A DNA stretch of 64,000 nucleotides from Spirochaetales bacterium (GTDB lineage: Bacteria > Spirochaetota > GWE2-31-10 > MWDO01). Under the pieces are notes generated by a model that was not told the origin of the DNA, did not search any database, and saw only the letters and a list, made by a program, of their open reading frames with translations. Position 1 is the stretch's first letter. The number at the start of each line of letters is the position of its first letter. Made by a program: the position numbers and the translations under genes. The stretch is taken from NCBI GenBank assembly GCA_017540815.1, contig JAFYAI010000156.1, forward strand, positions 1 through 64,000, written 5' to 3'. Shown one piece after another: positions 34,165 to 42,387 of this stretch.

Positions 34165-34882
34165 TTTCTTTCATTACATAATCCGCCATCATATTGCCGA
34201 AAGCGATCGTGACTGTCGCCATGCTGCCGACGAGAGACTTAACATGATGAGTGCGGGTCGCCTCTTCGGATTCGGCAGGCTGCACAATTGTGCGGGGCAA
34301 CTCATCGGAGAATACGACAGGCAGCTTCGGAAGTTTACCGTTATCACGGAGTTTGCGGCGAATTGCGGCAGCGAAAGGACATCCGCTCGTCTCAGAAATA
34401 TCACAGACATGCACCGAGCCAGGACTTGTCCGATTGCCGGCACCGAGACTAGATATGATCGGGATATGGCGGCTCTGACATTCCCGGATAAGACTAATCT
34501 TATGAGCAATCGTATCTATCGCATCAAGAACAAAGTCCGGCCGGTCTTCGCAATGCTTACCGAGAATGTCAGGAGCAGTATCGGCACTGAACATACCTCT
34601 TATCAGACGGATCTCGGCATCAGGATTGATGTCGTGCAGCCGGGCCGCTGCCGCCTCTGTCTTGGGCAGCCCAACTGTGGAATGCACAGCCAGCAGCTGC
34701 CGATTGATATTGGACTCGTTGACAGTATCGAAATCAACCAGCGTCAGATGAGTCACGCCGCACCGCATAAGCACTTCGGCAGCGGTATAGCCGACACCGC
34801 CAAGACCGATAACAGTAACCTTAGCAGAATGAAGTTTATCCAAATTATCCTTGCCAATTAGAGCTTCTATTCGTTCATACAT
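34151..34882 (-). CDS. tcdA: tRNA threonylcarbamoyladenosine dehydratase
   Basis: 243 residues of the ThiF/HesA/E1-like fold. The nucleotide-binding motif is VTVIGLGGVGYTAAEVLMRC, followed by LVDFDTVNESNINRQLLA and a metal/ATP region. TcdA closes the ring of t6A to cyclic t6A at position 37 of ANN-decoding tRNAs, using ATP. The family start RIEALIGKDNLDKLHSAKV and the SPGSVHVCDISETSGCPFA segment fit TcdA better than MoeB or ThiF. No CxxC zinc motifs of MoeB are present. No strong ribosome site was seen. It is a single gene facing the DUF2520 gene. Confidence 0.88.
   Translation of the reverse strand: MYERIEALIGKDNLDKLHSAKVTVIGLGGVGYTAAEVLMRCGVTHLTLVDFDTVNESNINRQLLAVHSTVGLPKTEAAAARLHDINPDAEIRLIRGMFSADTAPDILGKHCEDRPDFVLDAIDTIAHKISLIRECQSRHIPIISSLGAGNRTSPGSVHVCDISETSGCPFAAAIRRKLRDNGKLPKLPVVFSDELPRTIVQPAESEEATRTHHVKSLVGSMATVTIAFGNMMADYVMKEILEK
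34282..34293. repeat. Iterated palindrome GCACAATTGTGC, copy 3
   Basis: A full palindrome inside tcdA, read on the minus strand as ACA-ATT-GTG (Thr-Ile-Val). Confidence 0.7.
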
Positions 34883-34905
34883 ATTATTATTTTAATATAT
34901 TTATA

Positions 34906-34950
34906 GAAAAAAATCAAGCACATAACTCTGTTATGTGCTTGATTTTTTTC
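34906..34950. terminator. Bidirectional terminator
   Basis: GAAAAAAATCAAGCACATAA, loop CTCTG, and the exact complement form a 20-bp stem with A and T tracts outside. It ends the XRE regulator gene on the minus strand. Confidence 0.9.
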
Positions 34951-34954
34951 TTTT

Positions 34955-35257
34955 TCACATCTGTAAATGATTCTTTACGGCATTCAACTCCTTGTCGAGT
35001 CTTTGAACTATCGCCTGAATATTTTCATCGGTAACATCATTCTCATCTGTCGGCAGGAACAGTTCATACACACTCACCTGCAGAGCAGCAGCGATCGCCT
35101 CTATCGTCTCGAATGACGGCAGCGAGCGTTTCGCCTCTATCACGCCGATTAAAGCCTGCGACTTGTCGCACATCTCCGCTAATTCCATCTGAGAAATGTG
35201 CTTTTCATTGCGAATGCGTTTCAAATTTGTAACAAAAATATCCTGTAAACTTGCCAT
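34955..35257 (-). CDS. XRE-family HTH regulator
   Basis: 100 residues. An N-terminal HTH_3 domain reads LKRIRNEKHISQMELAEMCD followed by SQALIGVIEAKRSLPSFETI, and then AIAAALQVSVYELF. The last 30 residues form a helix (ENIQAIVQRLDKELNAVKNHL), probably for dimerisation. Such proteins bind palindromic operators near their own promoter. A promoter lies immediately upstream, leaving almost no leader, so translation may start on a near-leaderless message. Targets are unknown. Confidence 0.9.
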   Translation of the reverse strand: MASLQDIFVTNLKRIRNEKHISQMELAEMCDKSQALIGVIEAKRSLPSFETIEAIAAALQVSVYELFLPTDENDVTDENIQAIVQRLDKELNAVKNHLQM

Positions 35258-35265
35258 ATTTTGTG

Positions 35266-35294
35266 ATTATAAATGGATTATGATAAAAAATCAA
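35266..35294 (-). promoter_or_regulatory. Promoter of the XRE regulator
   Basis: TTGATT (35294-35289) and TATAAT (35271-35266) with a 17-bp spacer on the minus strand. The predicted start lies within a few bases of the ATG at 35257, suggesting a leaderless or very short-leader message. Confidence 0.65.
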
Positions 35295-35424
35295 TGTAAT
35301 AAAAGTGATAAATTATTAGTAAAAATAATTATTTTATTAATTAAACTAATATTTTAATTGACATTTTATGATTTTCAGTATATTATTGGTATAAAAATAT
35401 ATTTTAAAGATAAAGGAGTTATCT

Positions 35425-35859
35425 ATGGGAAATGGAACAAGAGTAGCTTTTGTCTGCCCTAATTGCAGAACTGAAATGGAGGAGAAACAACATTGGTGCC
35501 CTAAATGCAAAACTGAAGTAACACCTACAAAAACAGTCACTTTTAAAAAATCCGGTTCAACAGAAACAGGAATCATTGGATTTTTGTCTGATCCATTTGA
35601 ATTATGCTTAAAAATCTGTTCAGTTTTAATTATAGTTGTATTTACAATAGCAGGCAGCGTTACGGGATACTTTATCGGGAGCGAAGAATATCTGAAATAC
35701 ATTTTTGCAGTAGTTGGATTATGTATAGGATTCTTTATCGGATGGCTTATAACATCTTTAACATTTGGGCTTGTTTTTTCATTTCTTGATCTCAAGCACA
35801 CTTGTGAAAATATCAATAAGCAATTAGCCGACATCACAGAAATGCTTAATAAGAAATAA
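35425..35859 (+). CDS. Zinc-ribbon membrane protein
   Basis: 144 residues with AAGGAG 7 nt before the ATG. An N-terminal double-CxxC zinc ribbon (CPNCRTEMEEKQHWCPKCKTE) is followed by two to three membrane helices (LKICSVLIIVVFTIAGSVTG, FAVVGLCIGFFIGWLITSLT) and a short coiled tail. Small proteins of this design are common and usually uncharacterised. It stands between the divergent XRE gene and the AlbA_2 gene. Codon use is AT-rich, in keeping with the accessory region. Confidence 0.75.
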   Translation: MGNGTRVAFVCPNCRTEMEEKQHWCPKCKTEVTPTKTVTFKKSGSTETGIIGFLSDPFELCLKICSVLIIVVFTIAGSVTGYFIGSEEYLKYIFAVVGLCIGFFIGWLITSLTFGLVFSFLDLKHTCENINKQLADITEMLNKK

Positions 35860-35866
35860 AAAATCT

Positions 35867-35895
35867 AAAAACGCTCGCTTATCGGCGAGCGTTTA
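35867..35895 (+). terminator. Intrinsic terminator
   Basis: AAACGCTCGC and GCGAGCGTTT enclose a TTATCG loop, following the zinc-ribbon gene and immediately before the 12-bp tandem repeats. Confidence 0.75.
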
Positions 35896-35899
35896 TTTT

Positions 35900-35959
35900 C
35901 AAAGTCTACTTAAAGTCTACTCAAAGTCTACTTAAAGTCTACTTTCAAAGTCTACTTTA
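35900..35959. repeat. 12-bp tandem repeats at the end of the AlbA_2 gene
   Basis: Five units of CAAAGTCTACTT / AAAGTCTACT. The last codon and TAG stop of the AlbA_2 gene (35952-35954) lie inside the repeat. The same array with four units occurs just upstream of the gene's start at 37284. Confidence 0.9.
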
Positions 35960-37256
35960 TAATCCATAAGCCGTCGCGCTTAGAGCCGCTTCTTTCCAAC
36001 AAATCCAATTCTTGCAATCTTGCACATATTTTCTTCACGCCGGATAAACTGATACCGGTGCTTTCTGCTGCGAGCTGCAAAGAACTTTGTGGATTGAGTG
36101 CCAAATAGTCATAAATTTTCTTCTGATTTGCAGACAACCCATGCTTTTGCAATAATCGCTGCTTGCGTGCTTTAACTTCAACCCGTTCAAATGCCAATGG
36201 CAAGGTTACCTTAACCATTCCATCATCAAAAGAAAAAACATTTCGTCCGTATTTTTCAACAATCGTCGGAATGCCATGCCCACTCTGTTCTGCATACTTA
36301 GCTGCCATAAATATTATCAGTAAACTTTTATTCACCGGCACACTCGTCCCGTTATAGAATCCTTCTTTAGACAAAGAAAATGGCAATCCTCCATAAGACA
36401 CGATCTCTATTCTGTCATCAAATACATATATAGAAGGTGGAATCGCATTATTCCAATCATTATGCAGACATGCATTGACCCAAGCCTCACGAAAACTTGC
36501 ATAATCAAACAAAGGAGTTTCCTTTCTATGAGCATCATTTAGATTAACATTGACGGTATTGATCGTTTTAAAATATTCTAAAACATCAGACATAGCTGTC
36601 AGCAAACATTTATTGCCGTAATCCGTTCGCTGAGACATAACGCTTTTATCTTTTCCATCGAAAGTAATAACTTTTATCGATATTTCATTATGGTCTGACA
36701 GCAGCAGAGCATTGATATTATACTTACCGTCTCTGTTCAACATTCCGTAATTACCGAAAAATTCTTCGGAATCTTTCGGATGAATACCACAGCCTGAAAG
36801 AATAGCAAAAAAAGACTGAAAATTCAAATCCTGAATCGGAGAAGGCTTTTGCCGAATAATATCAGCATCAGAAGTCGATAACATTTTACGAAGAATATCG
36901 TTTGATGCATGCTCATCGGCAGAAACATTTCGCACATAATATCTTCCATCGAAAGAATAAGGAATATCTGATCCGATTGCCGAGACTTTAATAAATTTTT
37001 TATCATTCTCATCCGACATTTGATTAATATCAGCATATATGCGAGGTTCAACTTTATCCCTGATGCGATTACGAATATCCATCAGAGTATCTTTACCGAT
37101 GTCCAAACCGCAGATATTTCCAGCATCTGTGACACCAAAGTAAACAATCGCCCTGCCGTGTTTATTTAACATTGCAGTAAGAGATTTCAGCCCCTTATCT
37201 AACTGACCTAAACTTTCCTTGAATTCCTGAGATTCATCTTCTATACCTAAATTCAT
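35952..37256 (-). CDS. AlbA_2/Schlafen-domain ATP-binding regulator
   Basis: 434 residues from ATG 37256, which has AAGG 8 nt upstream; in-frame ATGs at 37262 and 37277 are alternatives, and a longer frame opens with TTG. The N-terminal AlbA_2 (Schlafen-like) domain reads ESQEFKESLGQLDKGLKSLT, AIVYFGVTDAGNICGLDIGK and YYVRNVSADEHAS. A GHKL-like C-terminal part (IVSYGGLPFSLSKEGF, AEQSGHGIPTIVEKYG) and a winged helix (SSLQLAAESTGISLSGVKKI) follow. It is often mislabelled as RecG helicase but has no helicase motifs. Flanking 12-bp repeats on both sides suggest a mobile or amplified cassette. Confidence 0.88.
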   Translation of the reverse strand: MNLGIEDESQEFKESLGQLDKGLKSLTAMLNKHGRAIVYFGVTDAGNICGLDIGKDTLMDIRNRIRDKVEPRIYADINQMSDENDKKFIKVSAIGSDIPYSFDGRYYVRNVSADEHASNDILRKMLSTSDADIIRQKPSPIQDLNFQSFFAILSGCGIHPKDSEEFFGNYGMLNRDGKYNINALLLSDHNEISIKVITFDGKDKSVMSQRTDYGNKCLLTAMSDVLEYFKTINTVNVNLNDAHRKETPLFDYASFREAWVNACLHNDWNNAIPPSIYVFDDRIEIVSYGGLPFSLSKEGFYNGTSVPVNKSLLIIFMAAKYAEQSGHGIPTIVEKYGRNVFSFDDGMVKVTLPLAFERVEVKARKQRLLQKHGLSANQKKIYDYLALNPQSSLQLAAESTGISLSGVKKICARLQELDLLERSGSKRDGLWIIK

Positions 37257-37283
37257 AGTCATAACCTTAAATGTCATTTTTTT

Positions 37284-37332
37284 CAAAGTCTACTCAAAGT
37301 CTACTTAAAGTCTACTTTCAAAGTCTACTTTA
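37284..37332. repeat. 12-bp tandem repeats before the AlbA_2 gene
   Basis: Four units of the array found at 35900-35959, in the same order and orientation (ending CAAAGTCTACTTTA). It lies 28 bp before the chosen start codon. Confidence 0.9.
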
Positions 37333-37343
37333 ACAAAAAAAAC

Positions 37344-37386
37344 AAAAAAAATCAAGTGTCTGACAAGTCAGACACTTGATTTTTTT
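37344..37386. terminator. Bidirectional terminator
   Basis: AAAAAAATCAAGTGTCTGAC and its complement form a near-perfect stem around the palindrome GTCTGACAAGTCAGAC. It follows the symporter gene on the minus strand. Confidence 0.9.
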
Positions 37387-37399
37387 GCCGGTATATCTT

Positions 37400-39007
37400 T
37401 CACTCTCCGTCTTCCAGAGCCTCTCTGACAGGCACGACGATCTTCTTCTCATAGCAACCGAACATCTTATCCACATCAGAGGCGGTAAGTTTCGGCGTGA
37501 ATGCACTCACAATCGGAACAATGATCAATCCGCCAAGCATCGAGATAACTCCGCTGTGAATCGAAGTTTTGAATACAAGCGACAGCACAGGTACATTCTG
37601 AACATGCAGCACGCCGAAAGTGCAGAGCAACTGCACAATTGTGACAACGATAGCAAATCCGAAGCAAGCCCACACTGAACTTTTCGTAACATTCTTAAGA
37701 TAAAGTCCATACATAAACGGAGCGAGGAACGAGCCTGCCAATGCCCCCCAAGACACGCCCATCATCTGAGCAATGAATGTGATACCCGGATATGCGTCTT
37801 TGATAATAGCGATCACCGCGGAACATATAATAAAGAATACAACAAACAGCCGCATCCAAAGCAGTTTGCTCTTTTCAGTCATGGACTTCTTGTAGTCAAT
37901 AAAATCAAGCGTCAGCGTCGAACTGGAAGTCAGCACCAGCGATGACAGAGTAGACATCGACGCAGCGAGGACAAGTACCAGCACAACAGCAATGATAACA
38001 TCTCCCCAAGCAAACTGAGTAAGACCGGACAACATCGTCGGGATAATGTTATCAAATGCGACTTTGCCATTCGACAGGACTATCCCATCAGCACCTGCAT
38101 ACAGTCTGGCAAATCCGCCGAGGAAGTAACAGCCTCCGGCAACGATCAGAGCAAAGAATGTCGAGATGATCATGCCTTTCTTAATTGATGCTTCACTCTT
38201 GATAGCATAGAATTTGCCGACCATCTGCGGCAAGCCCCAAGTTCCAAGCGAAGTAAGGATCACAACGAACAGCAGAAACAGCGGATCAGTACCAAAAAAA
38301 GAAGTGAACTCACCAAGCATCTGCGTTCCATTGTATGCTGCCGGATCAAACCCTACTCTGGACAAACTGCCAACAGCTGCAGTGAATCCACCGTTGGCAA
38401 ATAAAACTGCCCATACAACGGCGATAATACCGCCCAACATGATTATACCTTGGATAAAATCGTTGATCGCAGTCGCCATATATCCGCCGAATACAACATA
38501 TATACAAGTCAGTACTGCCATCACTATGATGCAAACTGAGTATGGAATATGGAATGCCATATTAAACAGACTCGACAAACCGTTATACAGCGATGCAGTA
38601 TATGGGATAAGGAATATAAATACTATAACCGAAGCAGCAAACTTCAGAGCATCGGACTGATACCGCTTGCCGAAATAGTCAGGCATCGTAGTCGAGTTCA
38701 GATGCTGCGTCATAATGCGTGTTCGCCGTCCAAGCACCATCCATGCAAGCAGCGATCCTATGATCGCATTACCAAGACCGATCCAAGTCGAAGCCAGTCC
38801 AAACTTCCAGCCAAACTGTCCGGCATATCCGATGAATATTACAGCCGAGAAGTAAGATGTTCCGAATGCAAATGCCGTCAGCCACGGTCCGACTGACCGT
38901 CCGCCAAGCACAAAACCGTTGACATCTGTGGCATGCCGTCTGGCATACAGCCCCACACCGATCATCACACAGAAAAATATCACTAACAAAAGAATTTTGA
39001 AAATCAT
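37400..39007 (-). CDS. Sodium:solute symporter (SSS family)
   Basis: 535 residues with 13 or so membrane helices. The PutP/SSS pattern is present: the start FKILLLVIFFCVMIGVGLYA, GFVLGGRSVGPWLTAFAFGTSYFSA-type helix 2, the unwound region with SYFSAVIFIGYAGQFGW, GWGLPQMV-type (LGTWGLPQMVGKFYAIK), and the Na2-site helix LVLAASMSTLSSLVLTSSS. It imports a small organic solute with sodium; the solute cannot be told from sequence. GGAAGG precedes the ATG. It is likely a single-gene unit. One CACAATTGTG copy lies at 37633. Confidence 0.93.
   Translation of the reverse strand: MIFKILLLVIFFCVMIGVGLYARRHATDVNGFVLGGRSVGPWLTAFAFGTSYFSAVIFIGYAGQFGWKFGLASTWIGLGNAIIGSLLAWMVLGRRTRIMTQHLNSTTMPDYFGKRYQSDALKFAASVIVFIFLIPYTASLYNGLSSLFNMAFHIPYSVCIIVMAVLTCIYVVFGGYMATAINDFIQGIIMLGGIIAVVWAVLFANGGFTAAVGSLSRVGFDPAAYNGTQMLGEFTSFFGTDPLFLLFVVILTSLGTWGLPQMVGKFYAIKSEASIKKGMIISTFFALIVAGGCYFLGGFARLYAGADGIVLSNGKVAFDNIIPTMLSGLTQFAWGDVIIAVVLVLVLAASMSTLSSLVLTSSSTLTLDFIDYKKSMTEKSKLLWMRLFVVFFIICSAVIAIIKDAYPGITFIAQMMGVSWGALAGSFLAPFMYGLYLKNVTKSSVWACFGFAIVVTIVQLLCTFGVLHVQNVPVLSLVFKTSIHSGVISMLGGLIIVPIVSAFTPKLTASDVDKMFGCYEKKIVVPVREALEDGE
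37633..37644. repeat. Iterated palindrome, copy 4 (one end base changed)
   Basis: GCACAATTGTGA within the symporter gene, read on the minus strand as ACA-ATT-GTG. The 10-bp core is intact. Confidence 0.65.
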
Positions 39008-39043
39008 ACGAACCTTCCTTAAGATGTATGGATTATGATAAGA

Positions 39044-39601
39044 TTATTTTTTCTTTTTATCTTTGGATTTGTCGCCGGACTGATACTTTGAGCCGAACGG
39101 CAGGATAGTGTCTTTGAGACTCTTCGCTCCGTAGAGTTGCTCCAGAGTAACTGCAGCATTGTAGAATGAGGCTTTATCAAGGATACTGCCATTGAATGTC
39201 GCACCGGACAAGTTGCAGTCAGTAAAATCAGCACCGCTTAAATTCGCTCCGTCGAAGTTTACATTGACGAGATTTTGACCTTTCAGCTGCAATGCCGACA
39301 GATTGGAATACGAGCAATCCACAGAATACAAAACCGTATCTGTAAAATCCGCCTGACGCAAATCCGCATTGCTCACATTAGCATAACTCATATCCGCTTC
39401 ACGAAATGAAACCTTCCGCAGAGTGCATTTCGAGAAATTAGTATGAGTCAGATCCGCTCCGGTAAAATCAGAACCGCTCAAACTTCGTCCTGAGAAGTCT
39501 CTCTTGGACAGATTCTCATTCTGCAGCTGCAGTTTCTCGCTTCCGCCAAATAATCCGAACAGTGAAAATACCAATAAAACAGGGATTGTGAATTTATTCA
39601 T
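39044..39601 (-). CDS. Secreted pentapeptide-repeat protein
   Basis: 185 residues. A signal peptide (IPVLLVFSLFGLFGGS) is followed by about 23 pentapeptide units of the A(D/N)LXX type, such as GADLTHTNFSKCTLRKVSFR and ANLSGADFTDCNLSGATFNG. These form a right-handed four-sided beta helix. The tail is lysine-rich (SGDKSKDKKKK). Function is not predictable; known secreted members are few. AGGAAATGGAGTT precedes the ATG. Confidence 0.88.
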   Translation of the reverse strand: MNKFTIPVLLVFSLFGLFGGSEKLQLQNENLSKRDFSGRSLSGSDFTGADLTHTNFSKCTLRKVSFREADMSYANVSNADLRQADFTDTVLYSVDCSYSNLSALQLKGQNLVNVNFDGANLSGADFTDCNLSGATFNGSILDKASFYNAAVTLEQLYGAKSLKDTILPFGSKYQSGDKSKDKKKK

Positions 39602-39716
39602 AATAACTCCATTTCCTAATCAATGACGACTCATTCTGCATTGCGTTTTGCAGTATTATAGCAAATATTTGTGAAAAACAAAAGAATTTTATGTATATTT
39701 TATATAAAATTTGTGT

Positions 39717-41426
39717 CTACCCTCTGACAATCCGCCTCATTTCATCCGACAGATGATATATATCGGCGATCACATTCTGTATATCTTCGTGCAGACAGGT
39801 CTGACCGCTAAGAATGCCATCCACCATCTCAGTGATCATCCTGTCAGTATCTGCGTTGATCTCGGCAAACGGCAGCTGAGTAAGATTGCCCTGCAGGATC
39901 TTGATCTCGCCAAACATCGTCCGATACAGGAATGAGAACAAGTCAGAGTTCAGCAATGCCATCACAGTCTTAACAGACATCCCCGGAACGGATGGGATCA
40001 GTATATTGGCACTGTTCAGAGTCATGCTGCCGGTATCATCATAAGCGAAGACAAGCCGGCGGTTGATAAACTTATAAACCAGTTTCTCTTTCGCTCGATA
40101 CATCTCAGCCGGTGCACACTGCTGGAAATGATCCGGCTCAAATCGGATAAACTTCTTCGGACGCAGCAGTCGATAAGCAGTGATCTCTTTGCCGGTATAG
40201 ATCGGCTCGTCACCGTCAGCAGGCTCATCGCGGAGTTTAGCATTATTATCCCCAGTCACGATGCCCAATGCCCACTGACTGCCGACAAGAGTCCGATGCG
40301 GATGCCTATACACCAGCTCAACAACAGAATGTGATTCTTCACTCATCAAATGGAAAGCACAATTGTGCGTCTTATCAATCCACTGTTTATTCGTCTCATA
40401 TTTCCTGCCGCCGCTGCACACTGTCATCGCCTCCTCAGACTCACAATTGTGCAGTTCTATATCCACGCAATCAGTCGTCACACCGCTAAACACTCTATCA
40501 TATACAGTTATCATTCGCAGATTACCATGCTCCAGCATAAATCGACGCAATTCTTTATGAGTCTTCACATTCAGCACAGAATAAGGAAACAAGAATCGCA
40601 TCCGACCTCCGCAGCGAAGTATCTCATAAGATCGCACAAAGAAATGAGCAAAAGTCTCGCCGCTTATCCCCATTCTCTCAGGCTGTCCATGAGAAGTCTC
40701 TACGGATTGAGACGCAGCCCCCCACGGCGGATTTGTCACGATATAATCGAACCGCATATCGGCAAACCGCTGTGTCAGCAGGAAATCTTCGCAGTAAATC
40801 TGAGGAACAAATGCCTTATCACGATATTTAATCAATAAATTTATGCGGCAAATCATTACGGCGATTCTGTCTCTATCCATGCCGAATAACTGCTGCGGGT
40901 TAGAGCAATTCAATGATATAAGATATGCCCCACTGCCGCAGCACGGATCTAAGAATGTCTGCCCCTGTGAAAAATCAAGTCTCTCTGTCATATTCCGCAC
41001 AATTCCTGGCGGCGTATAATACGATCCAATGATATTCTTATGACCTTCTGTCATTAGGCATTGATATATATATCCAAGCAAATCATTTTCATTCGTCGGA
41101 CATTCCACCTGCAAAAGCGTCTCATCAGGCTGAATATTATATTCGTTCAGTGTCTTCCGCACATGATCACAGTCAGCAATACAGACATTACGAAGCAGCA
41201 CTATCCCGACAGAATACAAAGCCTTATCAGTCGGCAGATTATTCTCTCGGATGGAGCGGACTATATTCTCAATGACCACACTATTTTCAGAATGAGTAAG
41301 ATATTCAGCTGGGATTATATTTTTTGCAGAGCGGCGTTTGTTGGCACGACCTGTCAGCCGCCCATCAGAATTGGTATGCAACTTCGCCCAATTACGAGTT
41401 GTAGCTGCGGAAATGAGATTTGACAT
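39717..41426 (-). CDS. N6-adenine DNA methyltransferase, orphan
   Basis: 569 residues. The SAM motif I is FLDPCCGSGAYLISLN and the catalytic motif IV is YIVTNPPWGAAS, the gamma-type N6-adenine layout, with a C-terminal half (TAYRLLRPKKFIRFEPDHF and following) resembling a target-recognition domain of type IIG or TaqI-like enzymes. No nuclease motif or neighbouring restriction gene was found, so it may be a solitary methylase. Two copies of the CACAATTGTG palindrome lie inside it (40357, 40441). AGGCG precedes the ATG. Target site unknown. Confidence 0.88.
   Translation of the reverse strand: MSNLISAATTRNWAKLHTNSDGRLTGRANKRRSAKNIIPAEYLTHSENSVVIENIVRSIRENNLPTDKALYSVGIVLLRNVCIADCDHVRKTLNEYNIQPDETLLQVECPTNENDLLGYIYQCLMTEGHKNIIGSYYTPPGIVRNMTERLDFSQGQTFLDPCCGSGAYLISLNCSNPQQLFGMDRDRIAVMICRINLLIKYRDKAFVPQIYCEDFLLTQRFADMRFDYIVTNPPWGAASQSVETSHGQPERMGISGETFAHFFVRSYEILRCGGRMRFLFPYSVLNVKTHKELRRFMLEHGNLRMITVYDRVFSGVTTDCVDIELHNCESEEAMTVCSGGRKYETNKQWIDKTHNCAFHLMSEESHSVVELVYRHPHRTLVGSQWALGIVTGDNNAKLRDEPADGDEPIYTGKEITAYRLLRPKKFIRFEPDHFQQCAPAEMYRAKEKLVYKFINRRLVFAYDDTGSMTLNSANILIPSVPGMSVKTVMALLNSDLFSFLYRTMFGEIKILQGNLTQLPFAEINADTDRMITEMVDGILSGQTCLHEDIQNVIADIYHLSDEMRRIVRG
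40357..40368. repeat. Iterated palindrome GCACAATTGTGC, copy 5
   Basis: A full 12-bp palindrome inside the methyltransferase gene, read as CAC-AAT-TGT (His-Asn-Cys). Confidence 0.7.
40441..40452. repeat. Iterated palindrome, copy 6 (one end base changed)
   Basis: TCACAATTGTGC, 84 bp from copy 5 in the same gene and in the same reading frame (His-Asn-Cys). Confidence 0.65.
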
Positions 41427-41474
41427 ATATAACGCCTCGGAATATAAACAAACAGATTAAAAAAAACAACATTC

Positions 41475-41690
41475 TCATTTCTTTATTTTCCATTGTCCTG
41501 TTTTATCACTGCCTATTCGTTCAATTAAGCCTTTTTCTCTTAATGAATCTAAAGTTCTCTGAATTGTTCGGACTGTTTTTGATGTTTCCTCTGCCAACTG
41601 GTCTCTATTATATTCAGGATGCTCTGACAACAAAGCATAAACTGTCTGTTCTGTCTTATTTACAGTGACATTTACAGTGACATTGGGAAC
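41475..41690 (-). pseudogene. C-terminal fragment of an AlbA_2-type regulator
   Basis: An open frame of 71 codons on the minus strand encodes VPNVTVNVTVNKTEQTVYAL then a winged helix (RDQLAEETSKTVRTIQRTLD, LREKGLIERIGSDKTGQWKI) and a stop. The NVTVNVTVN lead and winged-helix end match the C-terminus of AlbA_2/Schlafen regulators such as the gene at 35952. No start codon or N-terminal domain exists. AAGGAG sits before an ATG, but that ATG is in another frame and stops after three codons. It is a decayed remnant. Confidence 0.75.
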
Positions 41691-41707
41691 TCCTTGTATT
41701 AATTATA

Positions 41708-41747
41708 ACAAAAAACAGAAAAAAGTCAAAGACTTTTTTCTGTTTTT
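41708..41747. terminator. Bidirectional terminator
   Basis: ACAAAAAACAGAAAAAAGTC and GACTTTTTTCTGTTTTT enclose a short AAA loop. It lies just upstream of the regulator remnant. Confidence 0.8.
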
Positions 41748-41754
41748 CAAGGTT

Positions 41755-41807
41755 CGCCGCCGACTTTTACATCCCTTCGTCGGCGGCATACCCCGCATAC
41801 TGCGGGG
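41755..41807. repeat. Two GC-rich hairpins
   Basis: GCCGCCGAC (41756-41764) pairs with GTCGGCGGC (41779-41787), and CCCCGCATACTGCGGGG occupies 41791-41807. They stand out by base composition from the AT-rich spacer and recall the array at 28301. Confidence 0.7.
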
Positions 41808-41808
41808 C

Positions 41809-41859
41809 AAAAAACAAGTGTTTTTTTAGGATTTTTTGAACAATTCCTTACACGTAATT
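41809..41859. repeat. 51-bp dispersed repeat, copy B
   Basis: Matches 9728-9778 with two differences. Here the left half of the terminator stem is replaced by GC-rich hairpins, so only part of the stem remains. It directly follows a lipoprotein stop codon, as copy A does. Confidence 0.8.
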
Positions 41860-41861
41860 TA

Positions 41862-42224
41862 TCACATTCTAGTAAAATTATATTGCTCCATCACACCACA
41901 ATCCTCTGATGTAATTGTTAAATTATTTCCAGTAACATGATAACTGAAACTTGCATAGCCACCATCATCTCTAAAATTCATAACAACTCTCCCAGCTTCA
42001 TCATTTCCAGTCCATTCAGCACTACTAATATTTGTACCCGGAATATCTGCAGTTCCATTGGATTTAAACTCCCATATAGAACCATCAGAGGTATCTTTCC
42101 ATTTTCCTACAATACCAGTCTTAGCACTCTCGCCACTATCCGATGTGTTTTCTTGAGCACATGCTGCCAACATCATCATAATCATTACCATAATAATTGA
42201 TAAACATTTCATTGAATTTTTCAT
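41862..42224 (-). CDS. Small lipoprotein
   Basis: 120 residues from ATG 42224 (GAGG 6 nt upstream); earlier in-frame starts have no ribosome site. The signal sequence IIMVMIMMMLAAC has a lipobox, LAAC. The mature part is a short beta-rich domain (GIVGKWKDTSDGSIWEFKSN, GNNLTITSEDCGVMEQYNF) of the lipocalin-like/DUF5640 style found in many secreted proteins. It lies downstream of RNA copy 2 on the same strand, with a small hairpin (TCACTG/CAGTGA, 42250-42266) between. Confidence 0.8.
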   Translation of the reverse strand: MKNSMKCLSIIMVMIMMMLAACAQENTSDSGESAKTGIVGKWKDTSDGSIWEFKSNGTADIPGTNISSAEWTGNDEAGRVVMNFRDDGGYASFSYHVTGNNLTITSEDCGVMEQYNFTRM

Positions 42225-42387
42225 TTTAAACCTCATTAAATTTGATTTTTCACTGATAAACAGTGACCCTTTACGATACAAAAAATTTATCATTACAAAA
42301 TGACAAATAGTATCTTGAATTTACCCACACGATGAATTGTTGATTGATTAAATATTAATTAATGCATTATATTGAAGCATTATGCAG

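Noticed and set aside
34244-34861. Open frame of 205 codons on the plus strand
   Set aside because: Antisense shadow of tcdA.
41420-41668. Plus-strand frame of 82 codons
   Set aside because: The opposite strand carries a clear winged-helix fragment; the plus frame is its shadow.
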